Assembly (NCBI GenBank): GCA_020061355.1
Contig: JAGUYK010000015.1
Coordinates: 62,001-126,000 of the forward strand
DNA length: 64,000 nt
Direction of reading: 5' to 3'
Source: Ignavibacteriales bacterium
GTDB lineage: Bacteria; Bacteroidota; Ignavibacteria; Ignavibacteriales; Melioribacteraceae
A program made the position numbers and the translations under genes. A model generated the notes under the pieces. It was not told the DNA's origin, did not search any database, and worked only from the letters and a program-made list of their open reading frames with translations. Positions 44,651-53,586 of the stretch are shown here, piece after piece. The first letter of the stretch is position 1, and the number at the start of each line of letters is the position of its first letter.

Positions 44651-46114
44651 ATGAAAGCGGTTGAAGGATTAGCCCCGGCAATTTTATGGAATCGATTTTA
44701 TGAAATCAGTCAAATACCACGCGCATCAAAACATGAAGAAAGAATTCGCCTGTATCTGAGAAATTTTGCAGGTCAAAATAATCTGAGCTTTAAGGAAGAT
44801 AGAGTAGGTAATATCGTAATTAAAATACCTCCAAAACCCGGTTTTGAAAAATCACCAACTGCTGTCCTTCAAAGTCATGTTGATATGGTTTGTGAAAAAA
44901 ATAAAGATACAGAACATGATTTCAATAGCGATCCTATTAAACTTGTACGGGACGGTGACTGGATAAAAGCAGATGGGACTACACTTGGAGCCGATAATGG
45001 GATAGGGGTTGCTGCTGGACTTGCAATTGCATCAGAGGATGATTTTAACCATGGTCCAATAGAATTACTTTTTACTGTAGATGAAGAAACAGGACTTACC
45101 GGCGCTAATAATCTTGAACACGGATTTGTTGAAGGCAAGTATTTGCTTAATCTTGATACAGAAGAAGATGGATTCTATTATGTAGGCTGTGCCGGCGGAA
45201 TGGATACTGTTGGTGTTCTTAATATTGAGCATGCCGAAATATCTGACGGCTGGACACCGTATACACTTTTTATTGGTGGTTTGAAAGGCGGGCACTCCGG
45301 AATTAATATTTCTGATAAACGGGCAAACGCAATCAAATTGCTGGGTCTATTGCTAAATAAATTGAAAGTTGTTGATTATTATCTCGCAAATATCTCCGGC
45401 GGTTCAAAAAGGAATGCAATTGCCCGGGAAGCCGAAGCTGTTATTTTTATTAGGAATGAATACGAAGCTGTTGTCAGAGAACATATTAATGCATTTGCTC
45501 TGGAATCTGTTCTTGAATTTAAATCCACCGATAGAGACTTGAAGATTTCTTTTGAACGGTGCGATTATGAAGTGACAAATGAAAGCTATACTAAAGAATT
45601 TGGCAATAAAATGATTAATGTAATCTTAGCTATGCCTCATGGAGTCATATCAATGAGTCCCGATATTGCCGGCCTTGTTGAAACATCTACAAATTTGGCT
45701 ACTGTTATTATTGAGAACAACGAAATTAAGATTGGTACAAGTCAAAGAAGTTCAATTGAATCGGCTAAGAAAAATATTGCTGCTTCAGTTAAATCTGTAT
45801 TTGACCTGGCAAATGCAAATGTAATTGTAGGTGATGGATATCCCGGATGGCAGCCTAACCTTGATTCAAATCTATTAAAGCTTTCTAAAAAAGTATTTAA
45901 GGAAATGTTCGGACGTAGTCCGGAATTAAAAGCTGTTCACGCCGGTTTGGAATGTGGAATTTTGGGTGATAAGTATCCGGGTATGGAAATGATCTCGTTT
46001 GGTCCCACAATAGAAGGTGCACATTCACCCGATGAAAAAGTTAAAATTCACGATGTCGAGAAGTTCTACCGGTTGCTGAAAGGTATTTTAGTAGAAATAA
46101 CAAAAATCAAATAG
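44651..46114 (+). CDS. pepD: Aminoacyl-histidine dipeptidase (M20 PepD type)
   Basis: Cytosolic dizinc dipeptidase (Xaa-His and others). 487 residues, the normal size. Metal ligands lie in the first domain: HVDMV (LQSHVDMVCEK near 77), DNGIGVAAG with the bridging Asp, and DEETGLTGA with the catalytic and ligand Glu. The lid domain begins at GLKGGHSGINI. AVHAGLECGI and SFGPTIEGAHSPDEKV near the C-terminus complete the site. GTGAGGAAAT precedes the ATG. A strong terminator follows at 46118, ending the ychF-typA-pepD run. Confidence 0.95.
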   Translation: MKAVEGLAPAILWNRFYEISQIPRASKHEERIRLYLRNFAGQNNLSFKEDRVGNIVIKIPPKPGFEKSPTAVLQSHVDMVCEKNKDTEHDFNSDPIKLVRDGDWIKADGTTLGADNGIGVAAGLAIASEDDFNHGPIELLFTVDEETGLTGANNLEHGFVEGKYLLNLDTEEDGFYYVGCAGGMDTVGVLNIEHAEISDGWTPYTLFIGGLKGGHSGINISDKRANAIKLLGLLLNKLKVVDYYLANISGGSKRNAIAREAEAVIFIRNEYEAVVREHINAFALESVLEFKSTDRDLKISFERCDYEVTNESYTKEFGNKMINVILAMPHGVISMSPDIAGLVETSTNLATVIIENNEIKIGTSQRSSIESAKKNIAASVKSVFDLANANVIVGDGYPGWQPNLDSNLLKLSKKVFKEMFGRSPELKAVHAGLECGILGDKYPGMEMISFGPTIEGAHSPDEKVKIHDVEKFYRLLKGILVEITKIK

Positions 46115-46117
46115 ATG

Positions 46118-46140
46118 AACCCCGCTAAGCGGGGTTTTTT
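46118..46140 (+). terminator. Strong intrinsic terminator after pepD
   Basis: AACCCCGC (46118-46125) pairs perfectly with GCGGGGTT (46129-46136) around TAA, and six T's run to 46140. This is the clearest rho-independent terminator of the window. Confidence 0.95.
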
Positions 46141-46197
46141 ATTTTATAAATTGGATTCGTTCTCCAAGATAATTTCTAACTACAAAATAGAGTGAAC

Positions 46198-47919
46198 ATG
46201 AAAAAAGAACAAAAACTTTATCAAGTGCCTAAAATTGAATCTATTCAGGATATGGTTATTCAATCAGCTAAAAGGTATGGTTCTAAGATTGCATTAGAAG
46301 ACCTTAATCCTACCCCAATTAACAAGGTAAGCTATAGTGAATTGCTGAATAATGTATTGCGGTTCGGTTCAGCATTAAAGGAACTGGGAATTAAAGAAAG
46401 AACCCACATTGCCGTAATAGGAGAGAATAGGGTACAATGGGCTATCTCATATTTAACAGCAATGAGTTTTAATTATGTTATCGTTCCGATTGACAAGAAT
46501 CTTACAGCTAATGAGATTATGAATATAATGCATGAGTCGGATTCGGAAGTAATCATCTTCTCAGGCACTTATGCAAGTAGTATGGCAGAAGGGAAATCCT
46601 CGCTGAAAAAAATGAAATACTATATTTGTATGGATGAGACTAGCGAAGACAAAAATTTCCTAAATATGCCTAAAATGATTCGCCAGGCAAAAGAGATTAA
46701 TGTGGACCAATTACCGAAAATCAATTCTGAAGATCTTGCTGAAATTATTTTTACATCCGGTTCATTGGGACGCGCAAAAGGTGTAATGCTTACGCAAAAA
46801 AATCTTGCATCCAATTTAATGGCCATGGTAAGTATGGTACTTATCACAGAGAATGATAGATTCCTCTCAGTTTTACCGATGCATCATACTTATGAATGCA
46901 CATGTGGAATGTTGTGCCCATTATATTGCGGTGCATCTGCCCACTACGCACGTTCACTTAAAACGGTTGTTGATGATATCCAGCAAGTTAAAGCCACAAT
47001 TTTGCTGGGCGTTCCGCTTCTTTTTGATAAAATGTTTCGCCGAATAGTTAAAACGATAAAAGAGAATAAAGTTAAATCTGTAATCGTACCGCCGTTAGTA
47101 AAACTGACAAATCTATTTGCGAATGCGGGTTTATCAAATGTAAAGAAAAAATTTTTTTCCGAGCTGCATCATAAATTCGGTGGTGCGGTAAGAATTTTCA
47201 TTGCCGGAGGTGCTGCACCGGATCCGCTTGTTGCAAAAGGATTGCGCGAATTTGGTTTTACTTTTATTCAGGGATACGGTTTAACTGAAACATCACCCAT
47301 TCTTGCATTAAATAGATTAGACAATTTCAAAGACGATGCGGCAGGAATAGCACTACCTTCAGTTGAATTAAAAATCGACCATCCTGACGAAAACGGTAGC
47401 GGTGAAATTTGGGCAAAAGGTCCGTGTGTGATGCTTGGCTATTATAAAAATGAAAAAGCCACAAACGATACATTTGAAAACGGATGGTTTAAAACCGGTG
47501 ATATCGGTTTCATTGATGAAGATGGATTTCTTCATATTAACGGCAGAAAGAAAAATGTGATTATTTCTCGAGGTGGTAAAAATGTATTTCCTGAAGAAAT
47601 TGAAGATATTTTAAACCGCAGTCCTTTCATTCTGGAATCACTGATCTTTGGTGAAAAAGATGTTAAACAGGATGAAATAATTGCCGTTCAGATCGTAGCC
47701 GATGCCGAAGCCTTTATTGAATATGCTGAATCGAACAAAGTCAGTATAACACACGATTTAATTCATAAAATTATTGGTGAGGAAATCGATAAGGCAAATA
47801 AGCAACTTGCAGCCTTTAAGCAGATAAAAAAATTCTATGTTCGTGAAAAAGAATTTGAAAAGACAACAACACAGAAAATAAAAAGATATCTGGTTGGGAG
47901 TAATGAAAGCCAGGATTAG
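46198..47919 (+). CDS. AMP-dependent long-chain acyl-CoA synthetase
   Basis: Activates fatty acids to acyl-CoA via acyl-AMP. 573 residues from ATG 46198; GTG 46192 is possible and neither has a strong ribosome site. The adenylate-forming motifs are IIFTSGSLGRAKGVMLTQKN (P-loop; GS replaces the common GT), FIQGYGLTETSPILAL, GWFKTGDIGFIDEDGFLHI, and the hinge GRKKNVIISRGGKNVFPEEI. A short form without a transmembrane segment. It may feed beta-oxidation together with ETF (39458-41181) or recycle fatty acids; nothing in the flanks decides. Confidence 0.92.
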   Translation: MKKEQKLYQVPKIESIQDMVIQSAKRYGSKIALEDLNPTPINKVSYSELLNNVLRFGSALKELGIKERTHIAVIGENRVQWAISYLTAMSFNYVIVPIDKNLTANEIMNIMHESDSEVIIFSGTYASSMAEGKSSLKKMKYYICMDETSEDKNFLNMPKMIRQAKEINVDQLPKINSEDLAEIIFTSGSLGRAKGVMLTQKNLASNLMAMVSMVLITENDRFLSVLPMHHTYECTCGMLCPLYCGASAHYARSLKTVVDDIQQVKATILLGVPLLFDKMFRRIVKTIKENKVKSVIVPPLVKLTNLFANAGLSNVKKKFFSELHHKFGGAVRIFIAGGAAPDPLVAKGLREFGFTFIQGYGLTETSPILALNRLDNFKDDAAGIALPSVELKIDHPDENGSGEIWAKGPCVMLGYYKNEKATNDTFENGWFKTGDIGFIDEDGFLHINGRKKNVIISRGGKNVFPEEIEDILNRSPFILESLIFGEKDVKQDEIIAVQIVADAEAFIEYAESNKVSITHDLIHKIIGEEIDKANKQLAAFKQIKKFYVREKEFEKTTTQKIKRYLVGSNESQD

Positions 47920-47936
47920 AATCTAATCTTAAATCA

Positions 47937-47974
47937 GTGGCATTAATTCGATGGGTTAATGCTACATTATTTTT
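47937..47974 (+). terminator. Probable terminator after the acyl-CoA synthetase gene
   Basis: GTGGCATTAA (47937-47946) pairs with TTAATGCTAC (47956-47965), one G-U pair, with a 9-nt loop; ATTATTTTT follows. The stem is AT-rich, so strength is uncertain. Confidence 0.6.
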
Positions 47975-47996
47975 CTACTAAAGAAGAAAAAAATTT

Positions 47997-48605
47997 ATGA
48001 TGAAAAAAATAACCAGGATAGGGATCACGGGTGGTATTGGATCAGGTAAATCACTTGTAAGTGGATTAATCGAAGAAAATGGATTCAAAGTTTTACGTTC
48101 CGATATTATTGCGAAGGAATTGATTACAAAAGATGAAAATCTGAAAAAAAAGGTAATTAAAACATTCGGAACCAACGCTGTGATTAGCGGAAGACTTAAT
48201 ACTAAATTTTTAGCTGAAAAGATATTCAGTAGCAAAAAAAATGTTGAAAAAATTAATGCTATTGTGCATCCTCCTACGATTAAGCGTATTGAGGAGTTAA
48301 TTAACATTGAAGCAAGTAAATCAAAAATTATTTTTGTCGAGTCAGCACTGATTTACGAAGCAAAGATTCAAAAGATGTTCGATTATATCATCCTGGTTTA
48401 TTCCGACCCCAAATTACGTATTGAAAGAGTTGTTAAAAGAGATAAAGTTGAAGAAGCTGATGTTTTAAAAAGAATGAAATTCCAGAGTGAAGATGAAAAG
48501 AAAAAAGGGAAAGCCGATTTTGTTATAGAAAATAATTCAACTTTAGAAAACCTGAAGAATAATACAGCTTTTGTGTTAGGTTTCATCAATTCTCTAACAG
48601 ATTAA
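47997..48605 (+). CDS. coaE: Dephospho-CoA kinase
   Basis: Phosphorylates dephospho-CoA in the last step of coenzyme A synthesis. 202 residues. P-loop GGIGSGKS at 12-19, the substrate-site Asp in VLRSDIIAKEL near 34, VHPPTIKRIEEL near 87, and the lid IERVVKRDKVEEADVLKRM. Two ATGs stand in tandem at 47997 and 48000. It lies after a probable terminator, but no promoter match was found in the short gap. Confidence 0.95.
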   Translation: MMKKITRIGITGGIGSGKSLVSGLIEENGFKVLRSDIIAKELITKDENLKKKVIKTFGTNAVISGRLNTKFLAEKIFSSKKNVEKINAIVHPPTIKRIEELINIEASKSKIIFVESALIYEAKIQKMFDYIILVYSDPKLRIERVVKRDKVEEADVLKRMKFQSEDEKKKGKADFVIENNSTLENLKNNTAFVLGFINSLTD

Positions 48606-48691
48606 TCCAATTCGGACTTACAAGTCCATCCTTGATTTATAATTGTTGTTAGCCTAATTTTAACAACCCATTTTTCAATTATAGGTGCACT

Positions 48692-49591
48692 GTGAACCCA
48701 ATCAATCGAGCAATTGTAACTTTCGTAAAATTACTCCCTAAATCTGTAGTTTATTTATTTGCTAAGAAGTATATCGCCGGTGAAAGATTAGAAGATGCTG
48801 TAAGTGTTGTTAAGGTATTAAACGAAAAAGGAATTGTCGCAACAATGGATGTTCTTGGAGAGGCTGTCACATCAAAAGCGGAATGTGAAGAAGCAAAAAA
48901 AGAATGTCTCCAGGTACTTGATACAATTAAACAAAACAATCTTAATTCAAACTTATCATTAAAGCCCACTCAATTAGGCTTGGTTATAGATCCTGAGTTC
49001 TGTTACAAGCAGATCTCCGAAATTCTTGAGCTTGCTAAATCTTATAATAACTTTGTTAGAATCGATATGGAGGATTCACCTACTACCGACGCTACTATTG
49101 CACTTTACCTCAGATTACGGAAAAAGTATAATAATGTTGGTATTGTTGTTCAGGCATATTTGAAAAGAACATTAAGCGATGTTCAGTCACCCAACTTAAA
49201 AGACACCAGTTACAGATTATGTAAAGGTATTTACATCGAACCGGAGGAAATTGCATTTAAAGGGAAACAAGAGGTTCGTGATAATTTCGTTGCTATTTTG
49301 GAATATCTGTTAGATAATGGAAACTATGTAGGAATTGCTACACACGATGATTATTTGATTAACAGAGCTTATGAAATGATAAAGAAGAAAAATATTGATA
49401 AATCAAAATTCGAGTTTCAGATGCTCTATGGTGTTAAAGAAAGATTGCGGGATAAAATTAATACCGATGGATATAAAATTAGAATTTACATCCCATTCGG
49501 AGAACATTGGTATAAGTATTCGATAAGAAGATTGCAGGAAAATCCGAATATGGCATGGCATATTACGAAGAGCATTTTCACTTTTAATTGA
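48692..49591 (+). CDS. Proline dehydrogenase, monofunctional
   Basis: FAD enzyme that oxidises proline to pyrroline-5-carboxylate and passes electrons to quinone. 299 residues, the small single-domain form rather than PutA. GTG start at 48692 behind AGGTG. Barrel motifs: SLKPTQLGL, FVRIDMEDSPTTDATIALY, RLCKGIYIEPEEIAFKGK with the substrate-binding arginine, and GIATHDDYLIN. FQMLYGVKERLR and YIPFGEHWYKYSIRRLQENP near the end give the conserved Y..RR substrate site. No P5C dehydrogenase is nearby. Confidence 0.93.
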   Translation: MNPINRAIVTFVKLLPKSVVYLFAKKYIAGERLEDAVSVVKVLNEKGIVATMDVLGEAVTSKAECEEAKKECLQVLDTIKQNNLNSNLSLKPTQLGLVIDPEFCYKQISEILELAKSYNNFVRIDMEDSPTTDATIALYLRLRKKYNNVGIVVQAYLKRTLSDVQSPNLKDTSYRLCKGIYIEPEEIAFKGKQEVRDNFVAILEYLLDNGNYVGIATHDDYLINRAYEMIKKKNIDKSKFEFQMLYGVKERLRDKINTDGYKIRIYIPFGEHWYKYSIRRLQENPNMAWHITKSIFTFN

Positions 49592-49601
49592 GGAAGAATG
49601 G

Positions 49602-49618
49602 TCCCTTAGTGTAAGGGA
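49602..49618 (+). promoter_or_regulatory. Hairpin covering the tsaD ribosome-binding site
   Basis: TCCCTTA (49602-49608) pairs perfectly with TAAGGGA (49612-49618) around GTG. The 3' arm contains AAGGGA, part of the AAGGGAG ribosome site (49613-49619) for the TTG start at 49625. Folding would hide that site. Confidence 0.5.
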
Positions 49619-49624
49619 GCAGTT

Positions 49625-50671
49625 TTGATAAATCAAATGAATGTACTTGGAATAGAAACATCATGTGATGAAACTTCTGTTGCTATTATTTCAAATAATG
49701 AAATAAAAACCAATCTTATCTCCTCACAGGATTTTCATGCGGATTTTGGCGGTGTTGTGCCCGAGCTATCAAGTAGGGCACACTTGCAGATTTTAATTCC
49801 TTTGATTAAGAAAGCATTGACTACTTCTCAATTATCTCTGAATCAATTTAATTTGATTACTGCTACTGCCGGACCGGGATTAATTGGTGCGCTTCTGGTA
49901 GGATTAACTTTCGCTAAAAGTCTATCATACGCACTTAAAATTCCTTTCATTCCTGTAAATCATATTGAAGGACATATTTTTTCAGGTTTTTTAATGAAAG
50001 AAAAACCGGTATATCCATATTTATGTTTAGTCGTTTCCGGTGGACATACACTTTTACTGATCGTAAAAAGTGACATTGATATAATTCAACTTGGAACGAC
50101 TATCGATGATGCAGTTGGAGAAGCATTTGATAAAGTTTCTAAACTACTTGGTTTAGGATATCCGGGTGGACCTAAAATTCAATTTACAGCTGATGATAAT
50201 GAATCTGACTTAATAAATTTTCCAGTTGCAAGATGTAAAAATGAATTTGATTTTTCATTCAGCGGTTTAAAGACTTCAGTTCTTCGGTTTGTTCAAAAAA
50301 ACTATGGTTCAGCAGAAAAAATTCCTATTGAAGATTTACCGATGATTACCGCCTCATTTCAAACTGCCGCCGTTAAAGCCCTTATTACAAATGTTGAAAA
50401 AGCTATTGGTAAATATCATGTGGCTTCTATTTCTCTTGTAGGGGGAGTGGCAGCAAATCAGATGTTGAGAGATGAACTTGCAAAGATTGCAAAATCATAT
50501 AATAAAAAACTAATCATACCTTCACCTGAATTCTGCGGTGATAATGCTGCAATGATAGCTTATCGCGGATTAAAATTACAGGAAGCCGGCTATATATACG
50601 GGTTCGATTATAACGCTTACCCAAGTTTGAAGGACAACACTTTTATAAATACTACTGGTGCAGCTTTTTAG
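49625..50671 (+). CDS. tsaD: tRNA threonylcarbamoyladenosine synthase TsaD
   Basis: Transfers threonylcarbamoyl to A37 of ANN-decoding tRNAs with TsaB and TsaE. 348 residues. I take TTG 49625 because AAGGGAG lies about six bases upstream; ATG 49637 would also leave the domain whole. Motifs: LGIETSCDETSVAII, TAGPGLIGALLVG, metal ligands His113 and His117 in HIEGH, LVVSGGHTLLL, DDAVGEAFDKVSKLLGLGYP, and SLVGGVAANQMLR. All are intact. mltG follows after about 105 bp. Confidence 0.97.
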   Translation: MINQMNVLGIETSCDETSVAIISNNEIKTNLISSQDFHADFGGVVPELSSRAHLQILIPLIKKALTTSQLSLNQFNLITATAGPGLIGALLVGLTFAKSLSYALKIPFIPVNHIEGHIFSGFLMKEKPVYPYLCLVVSGGHTLLLIVKSDIDIIQLGTTIDDAVGEAFDKVSKLLGLGYPGGPKIQFTADDNESDLINFPVARCKNEFDFSFSGLKTSVLRFVQKNYGSAEKIPIEDLPMITASFQTAAVKALITNVEKAIGKYHVASISLVGGVAANQMLRDELAKIAKSYNKKLIIPSPEFCGDNAAMIAYRGLKLQEAGYIYGFDYNAYPSLKDNTFINTTGAAF

Positions 50672-50776
50672 AACCACCATTTAAGAAATAAAATATCCTT
50701 GGTATATGGCATCTAAGATTACCCCTTTCCTATAAAAAGATTTTCAATATATTTAAGCAGTTAATCGGGAACTCTA

Positions 50777-51823
50777 TTGAGCATAAAATCTCCAAATAAA
50801 GTTAGAACGTTTATTTCACGAAAGGAAACTATTTATATAGTCCTTTTCTTTTTCTTTGTCCTTGCATTATTAATCTTCACATTCTTTTTCCCGAATTATT
50901 ACAAAATACAAAAACCGGTGACGTTAGAAGTAAAAAAAGGTCAGACATTATCGCAAGTAGTTGATTCTCTATACAGCAAAGAAATAATTCCAAATAAAAC
51001 GAACATGAAAATTGCGGCGATACTTTATGGAGCTGAACGAAAAGTTAAAGCCGGACGATACAATATTCCTAATGGTTTGAGCTATTTACAATTGGTTGAA
51101 TTGTTAATTGAAGGATCACCCGATCCCGAAGTTCTGATTACATTGGGTGAAGGTATCTGGCAAACGGATCTGGCAAAGCTTCTAAAGGAAAATTTTGGCA
51201 TTGATTCTTCCAAAGTGATGGAGTTAAGTAAAAGCAGATCTTTTCTAAATGCTTTGGGAATTAATGCCGATAACCTGGAGGGCTATCTTCTTCCGGACAC
51301 TTATTATTTTTATGCACATAGCCCGATTGAGGAAATATTAAGGAAATTGTCCGATCAGATGAATAAAATTTTTAATGATGCAAAAGTTATGGATCGGATG
51401 AAAGAACTTAAAATGAGTAAACATCAGATTCTTACTCTTGCTTCAATAATTGATGCCGAATCAAATTTATTCCCGGAATTCAAAACAATATCTGGCGTTT
51501 ATCATAATCGATTAAGAAAAGGAATGTTATTGCAAGCAGATCCTACTGTGCAATATCTCATCCGGGACAGAAGGAAGAACAAAATTTATTTTAAGGATCT
51601 GGAGATAGATTCAAAATTCAATACTTATAAGTATCCCGGATTACCGCCGACTCCAATAAATAACCCGGGCAGAGATGCAATTATGGCGGCGCTGTATCCC
51701 GAAAAACATAATTATTATTACTTTGTTGCCGATGGAAACGGCGGTCATAATTTTTCATCAAATTACTTTGATCATTCAAAGAATGTTATGCGGTATAGAG
51801 AATGGCGGGCAACGCAAAAATAA
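50777..51823 (+). CDS. mltG: Endolytic peptidoglycan transglycosylase MltG
   Basis: Inner-membrane YceG-family enzyme that cleaves nascent glycan strands and sets their length. 348 residues from TTG 50777; no ATG fits. One transmembrane helix (about 18-37), a LysM-like module (VTLEVKKGQTLSQVVDSLYS), then the YceG domain with LEGYLLPDTYYF, catalytic Glu228 in LASIIDAESNLFPEF, VYHNRLRKGMLLQADPTVQY and GLPPTPINNPGRDAI. YFVADGNGGHNFS near the end is highly typical. It belongs with PBP1A and the elongasome. Confidence 0.96.
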   Translation: MSIKSPNKVRTFISRKETIYIVLFFFFVLALLIFTFFFPNYYKIQKPVTLEVKKGQTLSQVVDSLYSKEIIPNKTNMKIAAILYGAERKVKAGRYNIPNGLSYLQLVELLIEGSPDPEVLITLGEGIWQTDLAKLLKENFGIDSSKVMELSKSRSFLNALGINADNLEGYLLPDTYYFYAHSPIEEILRKLSDQMNKIFNDAKVMDRMKELKMSKHQILTLASIIDAESNLFPEFKTISGVYHNRLRKGMLLQADPTVQYLIRDRRKNKIYFKDLEIDSKFNTYKYPGLPPTPINNPGRDAIMAALYPEKHNYYYFVADGNGGHNFSSNYFDHSKNVMRYREWRATQK

Positions 51824-51906
51824 ATTTTATTTGAGTAATAGAATCATAACGTTATCCCAAAAGATCTTATAAATGAAATGGATTGTAAAAAAAAAGAATA
51901 TTTGAA

Positions 51907-53586
51907 ATGAAAACCTCCTATTCAATTAGAATTATAGTTTTTGTTGCAGCCTTGTTAGTTCTGTCAAATTGTGCAAGCCAGTTACCTCCCGGGGGCGGTG
52001 AAATAGATACTACACCACCAGAAATAATTAAAATATATCCTCATAACGGTTCGGTCAATTATTCAGATGATTATTTTGAAATTACTTTCTCCGAATATGT
52101 TGATAAAAGATCAGTACAGGAGGCAATCTTTATATCACCCCCGTTGAATAAAAGTCTTAAATACGATTGGAGCGGAAGGTCCCTGGCAGTTTATATCCAG
52201 GATACCTTGAAAACTAATACGACTTATACTGTTACAATTGGAGCGGAAGTAGCAGATCTTAATAACAAAAATAAAATGGTCGAACCTTTCACTTTTGCAT
52301 TTTCAACAGGGAATCAGGTCGATAGCGGGAAAATATCGGGTAGAATTTATAATGATAGTCCAAGCGGAGCTATGGTCTATGCCTATTTGAAAAATGATAA
52401 AGCTCCAGATCCCACATTGCAAAAACCAGATTATATTTCGCAGGTCGGAACGAATGGGAAATATACCTTATTGGGTTTAAGCGAAGGAGAATATCAAGTT
52501 TTTGCTGTCAGAGATCGTTTTAGGGACTTTCTTTATAATAGGAATGACGACGAATTCGGAGTCCAATTTAAGGAATTAAAATTAAGTGCTTCCGGCAATG
52601 AAATTTTCAATTGCGATTTTTATTTGAACATAGAAGATACAATTCCGCCCAAACTAACAAGTGTAGTTATGAGGGATCGCAATCATTTCTTACTTGAGTT
52701 TAGCGAATCTATCGATAGTACTAAAATTTCATCTTCCAATTTCTTTATATTCGATTCAACCCTGCAGAAGCAGATACCGGTCATATTTTTCTTCAAGGGT
52801 AATGCAAGACCAAAGCAATTCTATCTTGCAATCAGAGATTCACTTATTAAAGGGAATGAGATCGCTTTAATCAGTCAAAATATTGTTGATAACTCGGGAA
52901 GTATTAATTTGTACGAAAGTACATCTATTACGCCTAAAGCCGACCCTGACACCACTGCACCGAAACTACTGAAGGTTTTCGGTTCAATGCCGGATGAAAA
53001 AGTTGATTTTGAATTTCCCTTATTAACCCTGAATTTTGATGATGGATTTTCACAGGAAAATATTAATAGTGCATGCGTAATTGATGATGGGAAGGGAAGT
53101 GTGATGCTTCATGAGATTGATTTCATAGACGATGCCTCATTCAAAATAAGAATTCCCTCGAAACTTAGACAGAGAAGCGAATATTACCTTAAACTTGATT
53201 TGAGCAAGATTATTGATGCTGCCGGAAATAAAGTTGATTCAATTTATACTCATAAATTCACAACAAACAGCGAACTTGATTTTTCAGGGATTTCAGGAAT
53301 TGTAAAAAATGTAAACGGCAATGATGATCTTTTTATTGAATTGAAAAGTGTCGGGAAGGATAAAATGATTTATCAAAAGAAAGTAAATCAGGATAAAACA
53401 TTTGTGATAAATAAAATATTACCCGGGAAATATCTTTTAAGCTCTTTTGTTGATAAGAATAAAAACAGCAAGTACGATCCCGGATCAATTAAACCATTTA
53501 ATTATGCTGAACGATTTACGTTTTATCCTGATACTCTAAACTTGCGCGCACGATGGCCTGTTGGCGATTTAATGATTGAATATTAA
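51907..53586 (+). CDS. SbsA Ig-like (Big_5) domain lipoprotein
   Basis: A 559-residue lipoprotein of a Bacteroidota-conserved family with unknown function. Lipobox VLSNC, Cys about residue 22, followed by ASQLPPGGGEIDTTPPEI, the hallmark start of this family. The first Ig-like domain (IKIYPHNGSVNYSDDYFEIT to TFAFSTG) is of the SbsA type. A carboxypeptidase-like regulatory strand set follows (GKISGRIYNDSPSGAMVYAY). Two further Ig-like modules start at DTIPPKLTSVV and DTTAPKLLKVF, and a last beta domain ends FYPDTLNLRARWPVGDLM. It is convergent with namZ, overlapping it by four bases. Confidence 0.85.
   Translation: MKTSYSIRIIVFVAALLVLSNCASQLPPGGGEIDTTPPEIIKIYPHNGSVNYSDDYFEITFSEYVDKRSVQEAIFISPPLNKSLKYDWSGRSLAVYIQDTLKTNTTYTVTIGAEVADLNNKNKMVEPFTFAFSTGNQVDSGKISGRIYNDSPSGAMVYAYLKNDKAPDPTLQKPDYISQVGTNGKYTLLGLSEGEYQVFAVRDRFRDFLYNRNDDEFGVQFKELKLSASGNEIFNCDFYLNIEDTIPPKLTSVVMRDRNHFLLEFSESIDSTKISSSNFFIFDSTLQKQIPVIFFFKGNARPKQFYLAIRDSLIKGNEIALISQNIVDNSGSINLYESTSITPKADPDTTAPKLLKVFGSMPDEKVDFEFPLLTLNFDDGFSQENINSACVIDDGKGSVMLHEIDFIDDASFKIRIPSKLRQRSEYYLKLDLSKIIDAAGNKVDSIYTHKFTTNSELDFSGISGIVKNVNGNDDLFIELKSVGKDKMIYQKKVNQDKTFVINKILPGKYLLSSFVDKNKNSKYDPGSIKPFNYAERFTFYPDTLNLRARWPVGDLMIEY

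Noticed and set aside
47914..47928. Perfect 15-base palindrome GATTAGA-A-TCTAATC at the end of the acyl-CoA synthetase gene
   Set aside because: It spans the stop codon and is short and AT-rich; the better terminator lies a few bases further. An operator cannot be argued from one copy.
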